NCBI GenBank assembly: GCA_964293305.1
Contig: CAXYYO010000033.1
Location: 1-38,314, forward strand
Source of the DNA: CALAGJ01 sp964293305
GTDB lineage: Bacteria > Bacteroidota > Bacteroidia > Chitinophagales > Chitinophagaceae
DNA length: 38,314 nucleotides
Reading direction: 5' to 3'
Shown in pieces: positions 18,036 through 25,500 of this stretch; the first letter of the stretch is position 1, and each line of letters starts with the position of its first letter. The translations under genes and the position numbers were made by a program. Under the pieces are notes generated by a model. The model was not told the origin of the DNA, did not search any database, and saw nothing but the letters and a program-made list of their open reading frames with translations.

Positions 18036-18568
18036 TGAAAAAGTTCATCATCGTAAATAGTGTAGTAATCATTTTTTTGTGCATTGCATGCAATACCATT
18101 AAGCTGGAAGACAAGACAAAAAGACCTAGCCCACCTGCGGTTGCTACGGCTACACTTGCTTCGAGGGCCAGTGTAAAAATTGAATATGGACAACCTTCAT
18201 TAAATTCGAGAGTGGTAGGATTGAGCATAGAGCCTATGAATAATAAAATATGGAGAGCAGGGGCAAATGAAGCTACCACATTTGAAATCAGTAAAAATGT
18301 GAGAGTGAATGGGAATGCATTGCCACTGGGAAAATATGCCTTCTTCATATGGCAAAAAGATAGTATTGCAACACTTATTTTTAATAAAGAATGGGACACC
18401 TGGGGTGCTTTTGACTATGAAAAAAATAAATCAAAAGATATTTTAACGATAAATGTACCTGTATTGAAGGATAGCGTGTCAACAGAAAAACTTTTGTTTC
18501 AAATTGACAATATGGGTCTTACAACACTCAATTGGGGTACCTGGAAAATTGCATTTACAATTCAATAA
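18035..18568 (+). CDS. DUF2911 lipoprotein
   Basis: 177 aa. A lipoprotein signal ends in LCIAC with lipid-attachment C19. The rest is a DUF2911 domain, with the typical KIEYGQPSLNSR, WRAGANEATTFEI, LPLGKYAFFIW and NWGTWKIAF blocks. Function of the family is unknown. The ATG overlaps the trehalase stop by one base, so it is translationally coupled to trehalase. Convergent with the PAP2 gene, 12 nt away. Confidence 0.88.
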   Translation: MKKFIIVNSVVIIFLCIACNTIKLEDKTKRPSPPAVATATLASRASVKIEYGQPSLNSRVVGLSIEPMNNKIWRAGANEATTFEISKNVRVNGNALPLGKYAFFIWQKDSIATLIFNKEWDTWGAFDYEKNKSKDILTINVPVLKDSVSTEKLLFQIDNMGLTTLNWGTWKIAFTIQ

Positions 18569-18580
18569 TTGAAACCCAAA

Positions 18581-19168
18581 TTATCTGAATATTTTTTTTG
18601 AAATCCATTGCCCGGCAAAAGCACTGGCAGTGCCTATAACGGCACCCGCCAATACATCACTAGGGTAGTGTACTCCCAAATATATTCTGCTATAACCCAC
18701 ACTTGCAGCCCATGTGTATGCAGGTATAACCACATACCATTTTTTGTATTGTAAACTTAAACTGGTGGCTGCGGCAAACGCAATGGTGGTATGGCCAGAA
18801 GGCATGGAAGTGCCTGTTTCTACTTTGTAGGGATAGATGGTATTGTACGTTTCGGAAGGCCGAGGTCGATTAAAAATCCATTTAAGAGATTGTGCAGATA
18901 ATGCAGCTATTATAATACTACTCCCCATTTCACATGCTTTATATTGCTCTTCTCTATTCTTTTTTATAAGTCCGCCAATGAATATGCCTGCCGGAATGCC
19001 GGCACTTAAAGCATAGGTAGTATTGGTTAAAGACCTCATTATAAATGCATCAGGGTTTACAGGATTAATGTTTTCTAATAAATTGATGTCTATATTTTGA
19101 CTATGGGTTTTTGTATAACCTGCGGCAATAAAAAATATCCCAAAAACTATTAGTTTTTTTATTTTCAT
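18581..19168 (-). CDS. PAP2-superfamily phosphatase
   Basis: 195 aa membrane phosphatase. The three motifs are complete: K96-x6-R103-P104 (KWIFNRPRP), PSGH at 123-126, and S160-R161-x5-H167-x3-D171 (SRIYLGVHYPSD). An N-terminal signal or anchor (about 1-23) and three to four further hydrophobic segments place the active site on the periplasmic side. Likely substrates are undecaprenyl pyrophosphate, lipid phosphates or similar; this cannot be settled from sequence. ATG start at 19168. Confidence 0.92.
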   Translation of the reverse strand: MKIKKLIVFGIFFIAAGYTKTHSQNIDINLLENINPVNPDAFIMRSLTNTTYALSAGIPAGIFIGGLIKKNREEQYKACEMGSSIIIAALSAQSLKWIFNRPRPSETYNTIYPYKVETGTSMPSGHTTIAFAAATSLSLQYKKWYVVIPAYTWAASVGYSRIYLGVHYPSDVLAGAVIGTASAFAGQWISKKIFR

Positions 19169-19276
19169 ATCTGTAAAGAAAAGACTTCATCTTATTCTGC
19201 AATCAAACTAAAATGAAAATTTATCATTGACTGTGAAATGGGTATGTCTTTTCAAAAAAACAGGTATTCAAAAAAA

Positions 19277-19801
19277 TTACTTTTTGATTACCACGGATGT
19301 TCCTTCAGGTATCATATTGTAGAGTTCTTCAACATCTCCACGTTTAAGGCTAATACAACCTAATGTCCAATTATAATATTTATCAACCATATAATCCTGT
19401 TTTGGTAAAGTGCCATGTATGCCAATACCACCTCCGATTTTAGAATCTCCGGGTATCAAACCACGGGTTTTCCTATGCTCAAATTTTTCATAGCTCTCTT
19501 TGTTGGGGTAGTCTAATAACATAAATCGATTCCAGTAGTTATGATATTTCTTATGTATTATTTTAAAACTGCCTTCAGGTGTGCGTCGGTCCCCTTGCAT
19601 TAGCTTGTCTCCCTGATCATTATTCCCAAATACAACAGGGTAAGTACATAGCCAGCCATTATTATCAAATACCAAAAGCTCATAATCGCTTTTATCAATA
19701 ATAATTAAATAGCCAGTTTCATAGAATTGTTTGCGTTGGAAAGATGTACCACATAAGTAAAATGCAAACAGCAGGACAAGGACCAAGGACTTATTTTTCA
19801 A
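19277..19801 (-). CDS. L,D-transpeptidase (YkuD domain)
   Basis: 174 aa exported peptidoglycan-modifying enzyme. N-terminal signal or anchor to about residue 20; the YkuD catalytic part covers about 30-173, with H129 (GGIGIHGT) and the nucleophile C149 in WTLGCISL. It forms 3-3 crosslinks or attaches proteins in other bacteria. The start is uncertain: the frame is open up to 19868 but has no ATG before M68, so TTG at 19801 or the TTG five codons later (19786) must be used. A near-match to a -7 box (TATCTTTTG) covers the first TTG, which favours the later one. Confidence 0.88.
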   Translation of the reverse strand: MKNKSLVLVLLFAFYLCGTSFQRKQFYETGYLIIIDKSDYELLVFDNNGWLCTYPVVFGNNDQGDKLMQGDRRTPEGSFKIIHKKYHNYWNRFMLLDYPNKESYEKFEHRKTRGLIPGDSKIGGGIGIHGTLPKQDYMVDKYYNWTLGCISLKRGDVEELYNMIPEGTSVVIKK

Positions 19802-19951
19802 AAGATAAAATTTTATTAAACACCGAAATAAAACGCTTTTACAAGCGTACTGAAAAGTAGTCCTGCTTCAATAATAGATTTGAGAAATCAAAACGTATAT
19901 CAAAGAATAATATTATAGAAATATTAAAAAATGATTTTTTTAGTGCACAAA

Positions 19952-19980
19952 AAAGAGGCACAGTACGACTGTGCCTCTTT
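19952..19980 (-). terminator. Terminator after rpoZ
   Basis: A perfect 13-bp stem AAAGAGGCACAGT / ACTGTGCCTCTTT with a 3-nt loop, followed on the minus strand by a T run. It lies 19 nt past the rpoZ stop. Confidence 0.92.
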
Positions 19981-19999
19981 GAAAATATTTTTATTTAAA

Positions 20000-20341
20000 T
20001 TAACGAAATAAATCTTCTTCGTTTTTTCTAAAGTACACTTTATGCTCTAAAAACTCTTGTGTAGCAAGGATTGAAGCATTTGGCATTTTTTCGTAAGCCT
20101 TTGATATTTCAATTTGTTCCTTATTTTCTATTACTTCTTCTAAGCTATCAGTATGGGTAGCAAACTCATCTAGCTTATTGTGCAATTCATCTTTGATGGC
20201 AATATTAATCTGGCTTGCTCTTTTGGCAATTATTGCAATGGACTGATACAGGTTACCGGTTTGTTTTTTAATCTGAATAAGACTTTTGGTTTCTACTACA
20301 TTAGTACTATTTGCTGCCATTTGTCTGCGAAGCTTGCTCAT
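20000..20341 (-). CDS. rpoZ: RNA polymerase omega subunit
   Basis: 113 aa Rpb6/omega-type protein that helps assemble RNA polymerase. The recognisable region is GNLYQSIAIIAKRASQIN (about 29-46) and the C-terminal ASILATQEFLEHKVYFRK, the form seen in Bacteroidota. The gene overlaps the end of bamD by 35 nt if started at 20341 (MSKLRRQM), or by 14 nt if started at the ATG at 20320 (MAANSTN). Both are plausible; the bamD-omega order is common in this phylum. Terminated by the strong hairpin at 19952-19980. Confidence 0.85.
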   Translation of the reverse strand: MSKLRRQMAANSTNVVETKSLIQIKKQTGNLYQSIAIIAKRASQINIAIKDELHNKLDEFATHTDSLEEVIENKEQIEISKAYEKMPNASILATQEFLEHKVYFRKNEEDLFR

Positions 20342-21140
20342 TTTCTAACTTTTTAATATTGTTTTCGGAAATAACTTTAAACTCTTTTACGTCTGTCAAA
20401 TATTTGCTATCAGCAAAACGTAATTCAAAATCTGTACATTCTGTGATTACTGTTTCGTATCGATTCTTTTGTTTTTCAATAACACTTTGCCCTGCTAATC
20501 TGAAGTATGATTTTATTTCTTCAAATTTATACATATCGCCATTTTCAGATTCAGGATAATTATCGCATAATACTGCTAGGGCAGTAGCTGCTGCTTTAAA
20601 ATAACCAATATCATAATAGAGCTTTGCGCTTTTATATTCTTTCGATTCTAATTTAGCTCTGCTTTCGTCTATAATTTGTGTGGCGTCTTTTACTCTACTA
20701 CTTTCAGGATGCGTATTGATAAATGCCTGCATTAAAGCTATTGCTTTTATGGTAGTCGTTTGATCTAAATCTACTTTAGCAGATTGGCGGTAAAAAGACA
20801 TACACCGCATATATTCACACTCCTCAGCCCTTGTACTATTTGGAAAATTCTCTGTAAAAGATTTGAACAGATTTTCAGCATTGATAAAATCTTTTAGGTA
20901 AAAAGCTGTGTAAGCGTATTTGTAGTAAATATCTTCGAAACGATTATCTCCCTTAAAAAGAGGCATTATTTCGGCATAAATCTGTTGAGCTTTTAAATAC
21001 TCTTTGGCCACATAATATTTCTCGGCCATCTTGAGCTTATACTCATTATCCTTACTCTTTAGCACTTTACCATATTTACTAGCACAACTACCAGCAACCA
21101 AGGTCGTTAAGATCAGAAAATAATAAAGAAATTTTCGCAT
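20307..21140 (-). CDS. bamD: Outer-membrane assembly lipoprotein BamD
   Basis: 277 aa lipoprotein of the beta-barrel assembly machine. Lipobox LVAGSC gives lipid-attachment C19. The mature part has TPR-like repeats: AEKYYVAKEYLKAQQIYAEI, YKYAYTAFYLKDFINAENLF, FTENFPNSTRAEECEYMRC, then further pairs to about residue 265 and a polar tail. In Bacteroidota this protein often sits before the omega gene, as here. The ATG at 21140 follows a -7 box by only a few bases. Confidence 0.92.
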   Translation of the reverse strand: MRKFLYYFLILTTLVAGSCASKYGKVLKSKDNEYKLKMAEKYYVAKEYLKAQQIYAEIMPLFKGDNRFEDIYYKYAYTAFYLKDFINAENLFKSFTENFPNSTRAEECEYMRCMSFYRQSAKVDLDQTTTIKAIALMQAFINTHPESSRVKDATQIIDESRAKLESKEYKSAKLYYDIGYFKAAATALAVLCDNYPESENGDMYKFEEIKSYFRLAGQSVIEKQKNRYETVITECTDFELRFADSKYLTDVKEFKVISENNIKKLENEQASQTNGSK

Positions 21141-21148
21141 AAAGGCGG

Positions 21149-21156
21149 CAAAAATA
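21149..21156 (-). promoter_or_regulatory. -7 element of bamD promoter
   Basis: TATTTTTG on the minus strand, followed by CCGCCTTT and the ATG. Predicted transcription start is near 21145, leaving about 5 nt of leader. No convincing -33 box. The word TTTTGCCGCCTTT is shared with the queA promoter. Confidence 0.5.
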
Positions 21157-21266
21157 ATGGTTTTATGCTTAAAAAATATGTGCTTTTCACCTTTATATTG
21201 GTCAATTTGTTAAGATTTAGCCCCATCCTTCGAAATAATTAGTTCCCATAAGAAAAGGCAGGATTC

Positions 21267-21295
21267 TTGAATATCATGGTTTAAATATAATTTTG
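21267..21295 (+). promoter_or_regulatory. Promoter of lolA-like gene
   Basis: TTG (21267-21269), 18 nt, then TAATTTTG (21288-21295), an exact TAnnTTTG. Predicted transcription start is near 21299. Confidence 0.5.
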
Positions 21296-21301
21296 AACCT
21301 T

Positions 21302-21943
21302 ATGTATCAAAAAATGAAACTGTTTGTAGCATCCATTTTTTTTATTGCGATTAGCAACTTAATACATGCTACCACAGATACTGCGGCCAACCGTATTCTC
21401 AATGATTTACAAAAGAAAATTAGTACTGCCAAGGGTATTCAAGCTTCTTTTACACTCAATCAAAAAGATAAAAATGGAAAAACGACTGGCATTCAAAAAG
21501 GGAATGCTGCTATAAAAGGAAATAAATATTATGTAAAGGCCGGTAGCTATGAAATTTTTTGTAATGGAACCAAAGTATATCATTTTGATGGTGGCCCTGA
21601 AGTATTGTCTACTAAAATATCGGAAGCTGTGGAAGAACCGTTCTCTCCAAAGAATATTATTTCAGGTCAGTTTTTGAAAGATTTTAGTGGTGCTGTTACC
21701 AGCAATTCAGCTTCGCAATACGTCCTATTACAAACACCAAATGACAAAAGGAAAAGTATAAAATCAGCAACTATTACCATCGACAAAAAGAAAAATGTAA
21801 TTACAAAAGCCATACTAACAGATAAAGTGGGCAATACAACTGAAGTAATTATATCAAGTGTAAATTTAAATGCAGAACTTGCAGATTCAATATTTGAATT
21901 TGATTTAAAAAAACATCCCGGTGTAAGAGAAGTTCAACAATAA
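21302..21943 (+). CDS. lolA: Outer-membrane lipoprotein carrier LolA family
   Basis: About 213 aa periplasmic protein. Signal peptide through about NLIHA (20 residues from the ATG at 21314), then a LolA-type half-barrel: IQASFTLNQKDKNGKTTG, NKYYVKAGSYEIFCNGTKVYHFD, and a C-terminal LADSIFEFDLKKHPG. It should carry lipoproteins across the periplasm, although Bacteroidota contain several LolA-like proteins and this may be a specialised one. Two ATGs compete: 21302 (MYQKMKLF) and 21314 (MKLFVAS). The predicted transcription start at about 21299 leaves only 3 nt before the first, so 21314 is slightly favoured. The in-frame TTG at 21293 is part of the promoter. Confidence 0.85.
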   Translation: MYQKMKLFVASIFFIAISNLIHATTDTAANRILNDLQKKISTAKGIQASFTLNQKDKNGKTTGIQKGNAAIKGNKYYVKAGSYEIFCNGTKVYHFDGGPEVLSTKISEAVEEPFSPKNIISGQFLKDFSGAVTSNSASQYVLLQTPNDKRKSIKSATITIDKKKNVITKAILTDKVGNTTEVIISSVNLNAELADSIFEFDLKKHPGVREVQQ

Positions 21944-21975
21944 TAAATCTATATTATTAGGATATAGAACTATAA

Positions 21976-22006
21976 ATAAAGCCCCATAATAATTTGGGGC
22001 TTTATT
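21976..22006. terminator. Bidirectional terminator between lolA and ferredoxin genes
   Basis: Stem AAAGCCCCA / TGGGGCTTT, extendable by A-T pairs on both sides, 8-nt loop, with a T run on the right and an A-rich left flank. It lies between convergent genes. Confidence 0.88.
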
Positions 22007-22080
22007 TTTTTATAATAGTATTTTTAAAACCAGATAATGCAGCGTTTAGCTTTATAAAAAATTCAATTGAATCACATGGG

Positions 22081-22428
22081 TTAAATATGCATTTTTTCTT
22101 TTTTGGTCATTAGTTCGTCAACCGTTTCCTGATACATTTCATCAGGCACACAGCAATCTACAGGGCATACAGCTGCACATTGAGGTTCTTCATGAAAACC
22201 TTGACATTCTGTACACTTATTTGGTGTTATATAATAAGTGTCATTACTGAGGGGGGTGTGCTTAGCACCTGTTTCTACTATTGAGCCGTCCATCAGCGTA
22301 AATGATCCCTTGACAGTTGTGCCATCAGACATTGCCCATTCTACTCCGCCCTCATAAATTGCGTTATTCGGACATTCGGGCTCACAAGCACCGCAGTTTA
22401 TACAATCATCAGTTATTTTTATTGCCAT
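22081..22428 (-). CDS. 4Fe-4S dicluster ferredoxin
   Basis: 115 aa cytoplasmic electron carrier. Cluster motif 1 is C9-x2-C12-x2-C15-x3-C19-P (CINCGACEPECP). Motif 2 uses C72, C75, C84 and C88, with two more cysteines at C92 and C93; the longer gap between C75 and C84 is typical of YfhL/Alvin-type ferredoxins. About 45 residues (26-70, hydrophilic, rich in G/T/S) separate the clusters, more than in a minimal 2[4Fe-4S] protein. It is divergent from the acyl-CoA reductase gene with only 49 nt between the starts, so the two may share control. Confidence 0.93.
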   Translation of the reverse strand: MAIKITDDCINCGACEPECPNNAIYEGGVEWAMSDGTTVKGSFTLMDGSIVETGAKHTPLSNDTYYITPNKCTECQGFHEEPQCAAVCPVDCCVPDEMYQETVDELMTKKEKMHI

Positions 22429-22446
22429 GTTTCTTGTATTTTAAAA

Positions 22447-22454
22447 TATATTTG
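22447..22454 (+). promoter_or_regulatory. -7 element of acyl-CoA reductase promoter
   Basis: TATATTTG, exact TAnnTTTG, followed by CGCTG. Predicted start near 22458 and a leader of about 20 nt. The nearest upstream TTG is 22 nt away, a little far. Confidence 0.55.
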
Positions 22455-22477
22455 CGCTGTAAAAATAGGGATTCATA

Positions 22478-23473
22478 ATGTATATGCAACAACGCATTAA
22501 TGCTTTGGTTCAAATAGGTAATTGGATTCTAAATGAAAAAGATGTATTAACACCCATAGTAAAAAAAGCAGGTATTGAGAACCCTTGGTTCACTGAAGAA
22601 TTTTGCCATATATCACTGCGAAATATTGCTGTTCATTTTCTTGATAAAAAGAAATTAGAGGCTTGGATTTGTAATTATAATTTGCAGGAACCAAATACAA
22701 TAAAAAATATCGGGATTGTAATGGCTGGCAATATCCCCGCAGTGGGATTCTACGATTGGATGTGTGTATTTCTTAGTGGCCATCGTGCCATTATAAAACC
22801 TTCCTCAAAAGATACGATTCTAATAAAAGCATTGGTGCGGGAATTGGAAAAATTTTATCCAGGAAATCATACAGAATTCAAAGAACGGATAAGTGGTTGC
22901 GATGCCTATATTGCCACAGGGAGTAATAACAGTAGCAGATATTTTGAATATTATTTTGGAAAATTTCCATCAATTATAAGGAAAAATAGAAGCTCAGTTG
23001 GCATACTTGATGGGTCTGAAACCGAAGCACAGCTTGATTTTTTGGCAGATGATATGCTCACTTATTTTGGTTTAGGATGCAGAAATGTAACCCAAATATA
23101 CACACCATCACAATATGATTTTGAACCACTCATTCGTACTTTAAGAAAATATAATTATCTGGCAGAAAATTATAGGTATAAAAATAATTATGATTATCAA
23201 CTTGCAATAATCATACTGAACAAGCAGTATTTTATGAGTACCGAAGCAATTCTCCTTACTGAAAAAGATGGCATTTTTGCTCCAATTAGTCAAGCGCATT
23301 ATTCATTTTATTCTGACGTCAATTTACTTACTAATGCCTTACAAAATAATGAGCATATTCAATGTATTTGTGGCAACAATTTTATACCATTTGGTAAAGC
23401 ACAAGAGCCTCAACTTCAGGATTATGCAGATGGAGTAGATGTAATGCTTTGGCTATCTGGTTTGTGCAAATAA
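22478..23473 (+). CDS. Acyl-CoA reductase, LuxC-like
   Basis: 331 aa member of the aldehyde dehydrogenase superfamily related to LuxC. Characteristic blocks: IGIVMAGNIPAVGFYDW, GHRAIIKPSSKD (cofactor binding), YIATGSNNSSRYFEYYF, and the catalytic cysteine C201 in YFGLGCRNVTQIY. It would reduce an acyl-CoA or acyl enzyme to an aldehyde with NADPH. No luxD/luxE or luciferase genes are present, so bioluminescence is not implied; in Bacteroidota this gene is a recurrent stand-alone of unclear purpose. The downstream SDR gene is convergent, 4 nt away. Confidence 0.9.
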   Translation: MYMQQRINALVQIGNWILNEKDVLTPIVKKAGIENPWFTEEFCHISLRNIAVHFLDKKKLEAWICNYNLQEPNTIKNIGIVMAGNIPAVGFYDWMCVFLSGHRAIIKPSSKDTILIKALVRELEKFYPGNHTEFKERISGCDAYIATGSNNSSRYFEYYFGKFPSIIRKNRSSVGILDGSETEAQLDFLADDMLTYFGLGCRNVTQIYTPSQYDFEPLIRTLRKYNYLAENYRYKNNYDYQLAIIILNKQYFMSTEAILLTEKDGIFAPISQAHYSFYSDVNLLTNALQNNEHIQCICGNNFIPFGKAQEPQLQDYADGVDVMLWLSGLCK

Positions 23474-23477
23474 AAAA

Positions 23478-24242
23478 TTATAAATCCTTCTGAAAGTAAA
23501 CATTATCAGCCTGTGCAGTGCAGGTTATCACTAAGTCGTTAATACAAACATGTGATGGTAAAGTAGCACAATAATATACTGCATCTGCTATATCTGAAGC
23601 CACCAAAGGTTGGTAACCTTTATATACTTGATCAGCCTTTGATTCATCCCCCTTATACCTTACCAAAGAGAACTCTGTACCCGCCACTGCACCCGGATGA
23701 ATAGCGGTAACTTTTATACCATACTGCAACAAATCAATACGCTGAGCCTTGCTGATGGCATCTACTGCATGCTTGGTAGCACAGTACATATTGCCATCTT
23801 TGTATACATCTTTGGCAGCTGTAGAACCAATGTTGATGATATGACCTCTTTTACCCTTAATAAAAAAAGGAATAATAGATTTTGATACATAAACTAAACC
23901 TTTCAAATTAGTATCAATCATCTGATCCCAATCATCTAAAACAGCATTTTCAAAACTATCTCTTCCAATAGCAAGTCCGGCATTATTTACCAATATTTCA
24001 ATATTTCTCCATTGCTCCGGCAATGAATCAAATGCATGTTCTGTGGCTGTTCTATCCCTTACATCAAAGCAACAAGGCATTACTTCAACAGTATATTTTT
24101 CAACTAAATACCTGGCTACAGCTGATAGTTTATCCTGTCTTCTTCCCGTAATGATGCAATGCCAACCTGCGGCTGCAAAAGTTTCTGCTATTGCCTTACC
24201 AAATCCAGTAGTGGCACCTGTGATTAATATTATTTTACTCAT
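23478..24242 (-). CDS. Short-chain dehydrogenase, YdfG-like
   Basis: 254 aa NAD(P)-dependent oxidoreductase. Cofactor motif TGATTGFG at 8-15, with GRR at 33-35 favouring NADP; NNAG at 86-89; catalytic S140, Y153 and K157 (YCATK). Overall it is like YdfG/NADP-dependent 3-hydroxy acid dehydrogenase, including IHPGAVAGTEFSLVR after the active site. Those enzymes oxidise serine and 3-hydroxy acids and reduce malonic semialdehyde; the true substrate here is open. ATG start at 24242. Confidence 0.92.
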   Translation of the reverse strand: MSKIILITGATTGFGKAIAETFAAAGWHCIITGRRQDKLSAVARYLVEKYTVEVMPCCFDVRDRTATEHAFDSLPEQWRNIEILVNNAGLAIGRDSFENAVLDDWDQMIDTNLKGLVYVSKSIIPFFIKGKRGHIINIGSTAAKDVYKDGNMYCATKHAVDAISKAQRIDLLQYGIKVTAIHPGAVAGTEFSLVRYKGDESKADQVYKGYQPLVASDIADAVYYCATLPSHVCINDLVITCTAQADNVYFQKDL

Positions 24243-24427
24243 ATTGAAAACATCTAATTAAACACTGTAAAAATACAAACCTTGAAAATGCACAAAATAT
24301 TTAAATAAAATATGTACCAAAAAATTACAAAATAAGTATAAGTAATTTAAATAAAACATAAGCTGAAATGAATCAAACTATCGTTACTTTGTAATGTTTT
24401 TAGAGCGATTAATGATATTATAATTTT

Positions 24428-25144
24428 ATGGCAAACTTGAGTGTAAATATTAATAAAATAGCTACGCTGCGCAATAGTAGAGGAGGTAGCAATCCAAGTG
24501 TACTGCAGGCAGCTATTGATGTTCAGTATTTTGGGGCGGATGGTGTTACTGTGCATCCACGCCCCGATGAAAGACATATTCGATATGCTGATGTACGTGC
24601 CATAAAAAATTTCATTACTACTGAGTTTAATATTGAAGGAAATTGTAGGGAACAAAGTTTTGTTGATTTGGTATTGGAAACAAAACCCCATCAAGTAACT
24701 TTAGTACCAGATGGTCAGGGCCAACTTACCAGTGATCATGGATGGAATACTATTGAGCATGCGGCCTACTTGCGGCAAATGATTGCAGTTTTTAAGCGAG
24801 AAGGCATACGCGTATCAATCTTTGTAGACCCGGTAATAGACATGATATCCGCTGCTGCTGATACAGGAACAGATCGTGTTGAATTATACACAGAGTCTTA
24901 TGCCAGCCATTATTCATTTGATAGAGAAAAAGCTATAAAACCATACATAGAAGCAGCTGTACAAGCACAGCAGTTGGGTCTTGGTATCAATGCCGGTCAT
25001 GATTTAAGTTTAGAAAATTTAGGTTATTTCTATCGTTGTATCCCTTGGATTGATGAAGTAAGCATTGGCCATGCACTCATTTGTGATGCCCTTTATCTTG
25101 GCATGAATAACGCAGTTCAAATGTATAAACGTGAGCTGGGATAA
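24428..25144 (+). CDS. pdxJ: Pyridoxine 5'-phosphate synthase
   Basis: 238 aa TIM-barrel enzyme making pyridoxine 5'-phosphate from 1-deoxyxylulose-5-phosphate and aminoacetone phosphate. The start LSVNINKIATLRNSRGG, then GADGVTVHPRPDERHI, VTLVPDGQGQLTSDHGW, DTGTDRVELYTESYA and INAGHDLSLENL are all diagnostic. The partner pdxA is not in the window. The gene stands alone; a TACTTTG at 24385 may be its -7 box. Confidence 0.96.
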   Translation: MANLSVNINKIATLRNSRGGSNPSVLQAAIDVQYFGADGVTVHPRPDERHIRYADVRAIKNFITTEFNIEGNCREQSFVDLVLETKPHQVTLVPDGQGQLTSDHGWNTIEHAAYLRQMIAVFKREGIRVSIFVDPVIDMISAAADTGTDRVELYTESYASHYSFDREKAIKPYIEAAVQAQQLGLGINAGHDLSLENLGYFYRCIPWIDEVSIGHALICDALYLGMNNAVQMYKRELG

Positions 25145-25407
25145 CCATATCTTTAACCTAGATTTTATAGTTCATATTTATTATAAAATATTCTCTAAAT
25201 CCTGTTTTTTAGCATAATACTTTGATATGGAGCGCCCCACCTTAATATGGACTATTGAAAGAAAATTGAACTATTGTTTTCTATTTTGATTCAATTTGCT
25301 GTGAAGCAATGGGTCAAATAAAAAAATAATAGTCTAAAATTCTTCTAATATTTACAGGCAGTTTAATGGTTATTGAAAATAAGGAACAGTTTTCATGCCG
25401 ATATCCT

Positions 25408-25415
25408 TACTTTTG
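25408..25415 (+). promoter_or_regulatory. -7 element of queA promoter
   Basis: TACTTTTG, exact TAnnTTTG, followed by CCGCCTTTT. Predicted transcription start is near 25419, leaving an unusually long leader of about 82 nt. No -33 box at the right distance. Confidence 0.5.
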
Positions 25416-25442
25416 CCGCCTTTTAGGATATATTTACATTGT

Positions 25443-25473
25443 CCGTACCGCCCCGTAAGGCGGCGGCGAACGG
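25443..25473 (+). promoter_or_regulatory. GC-rich nested hairpin in queA leader
   Basis: Inner stem CCGCC (25448-25452) / GGCGG (25459-25463) with a 6-nt loop; outer stem CCGT (25443-25446) / ACGG (25470-25473). It is a sharp GC island in AT-rich surroundings. It does not match the preQ1 riboswitch pattern as I know it. Confidence 0.5.
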
Positions 25474-25500
25474 CATGTGGATTTTAAATAGTATTATCAC

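Larger units (their letters stand above)
25145..25500. other. Noncoding stretch before queA
   Basis: No open frame of note. It holds the queA promoter and leader. Further upstream are nested inverted repeats: GACTATT (25250) with AATAGTC (25328), enclosing AAATTGAA (25263) with TTCAATTT (25290) and a small TTGCT/AGCAA stem (25296-25309). In such AT-rich sequence these may be chance. Confidence 0.5.

Noticed and set aside
22478..23473. Bioluminescence locus, from the LuxC-like protein
   Set aside because: No luxA/B/D/E and no regulatory lux genes; LuxC-like reductases occur widely without light production.
25419..25500. preQ1 riboswitch before queA
   Set aside because: The preQ1-I/II patterns (small loop with a downstream A-rich pseudoknot strand) are not visible; the hairpin is GC-rich and simple.
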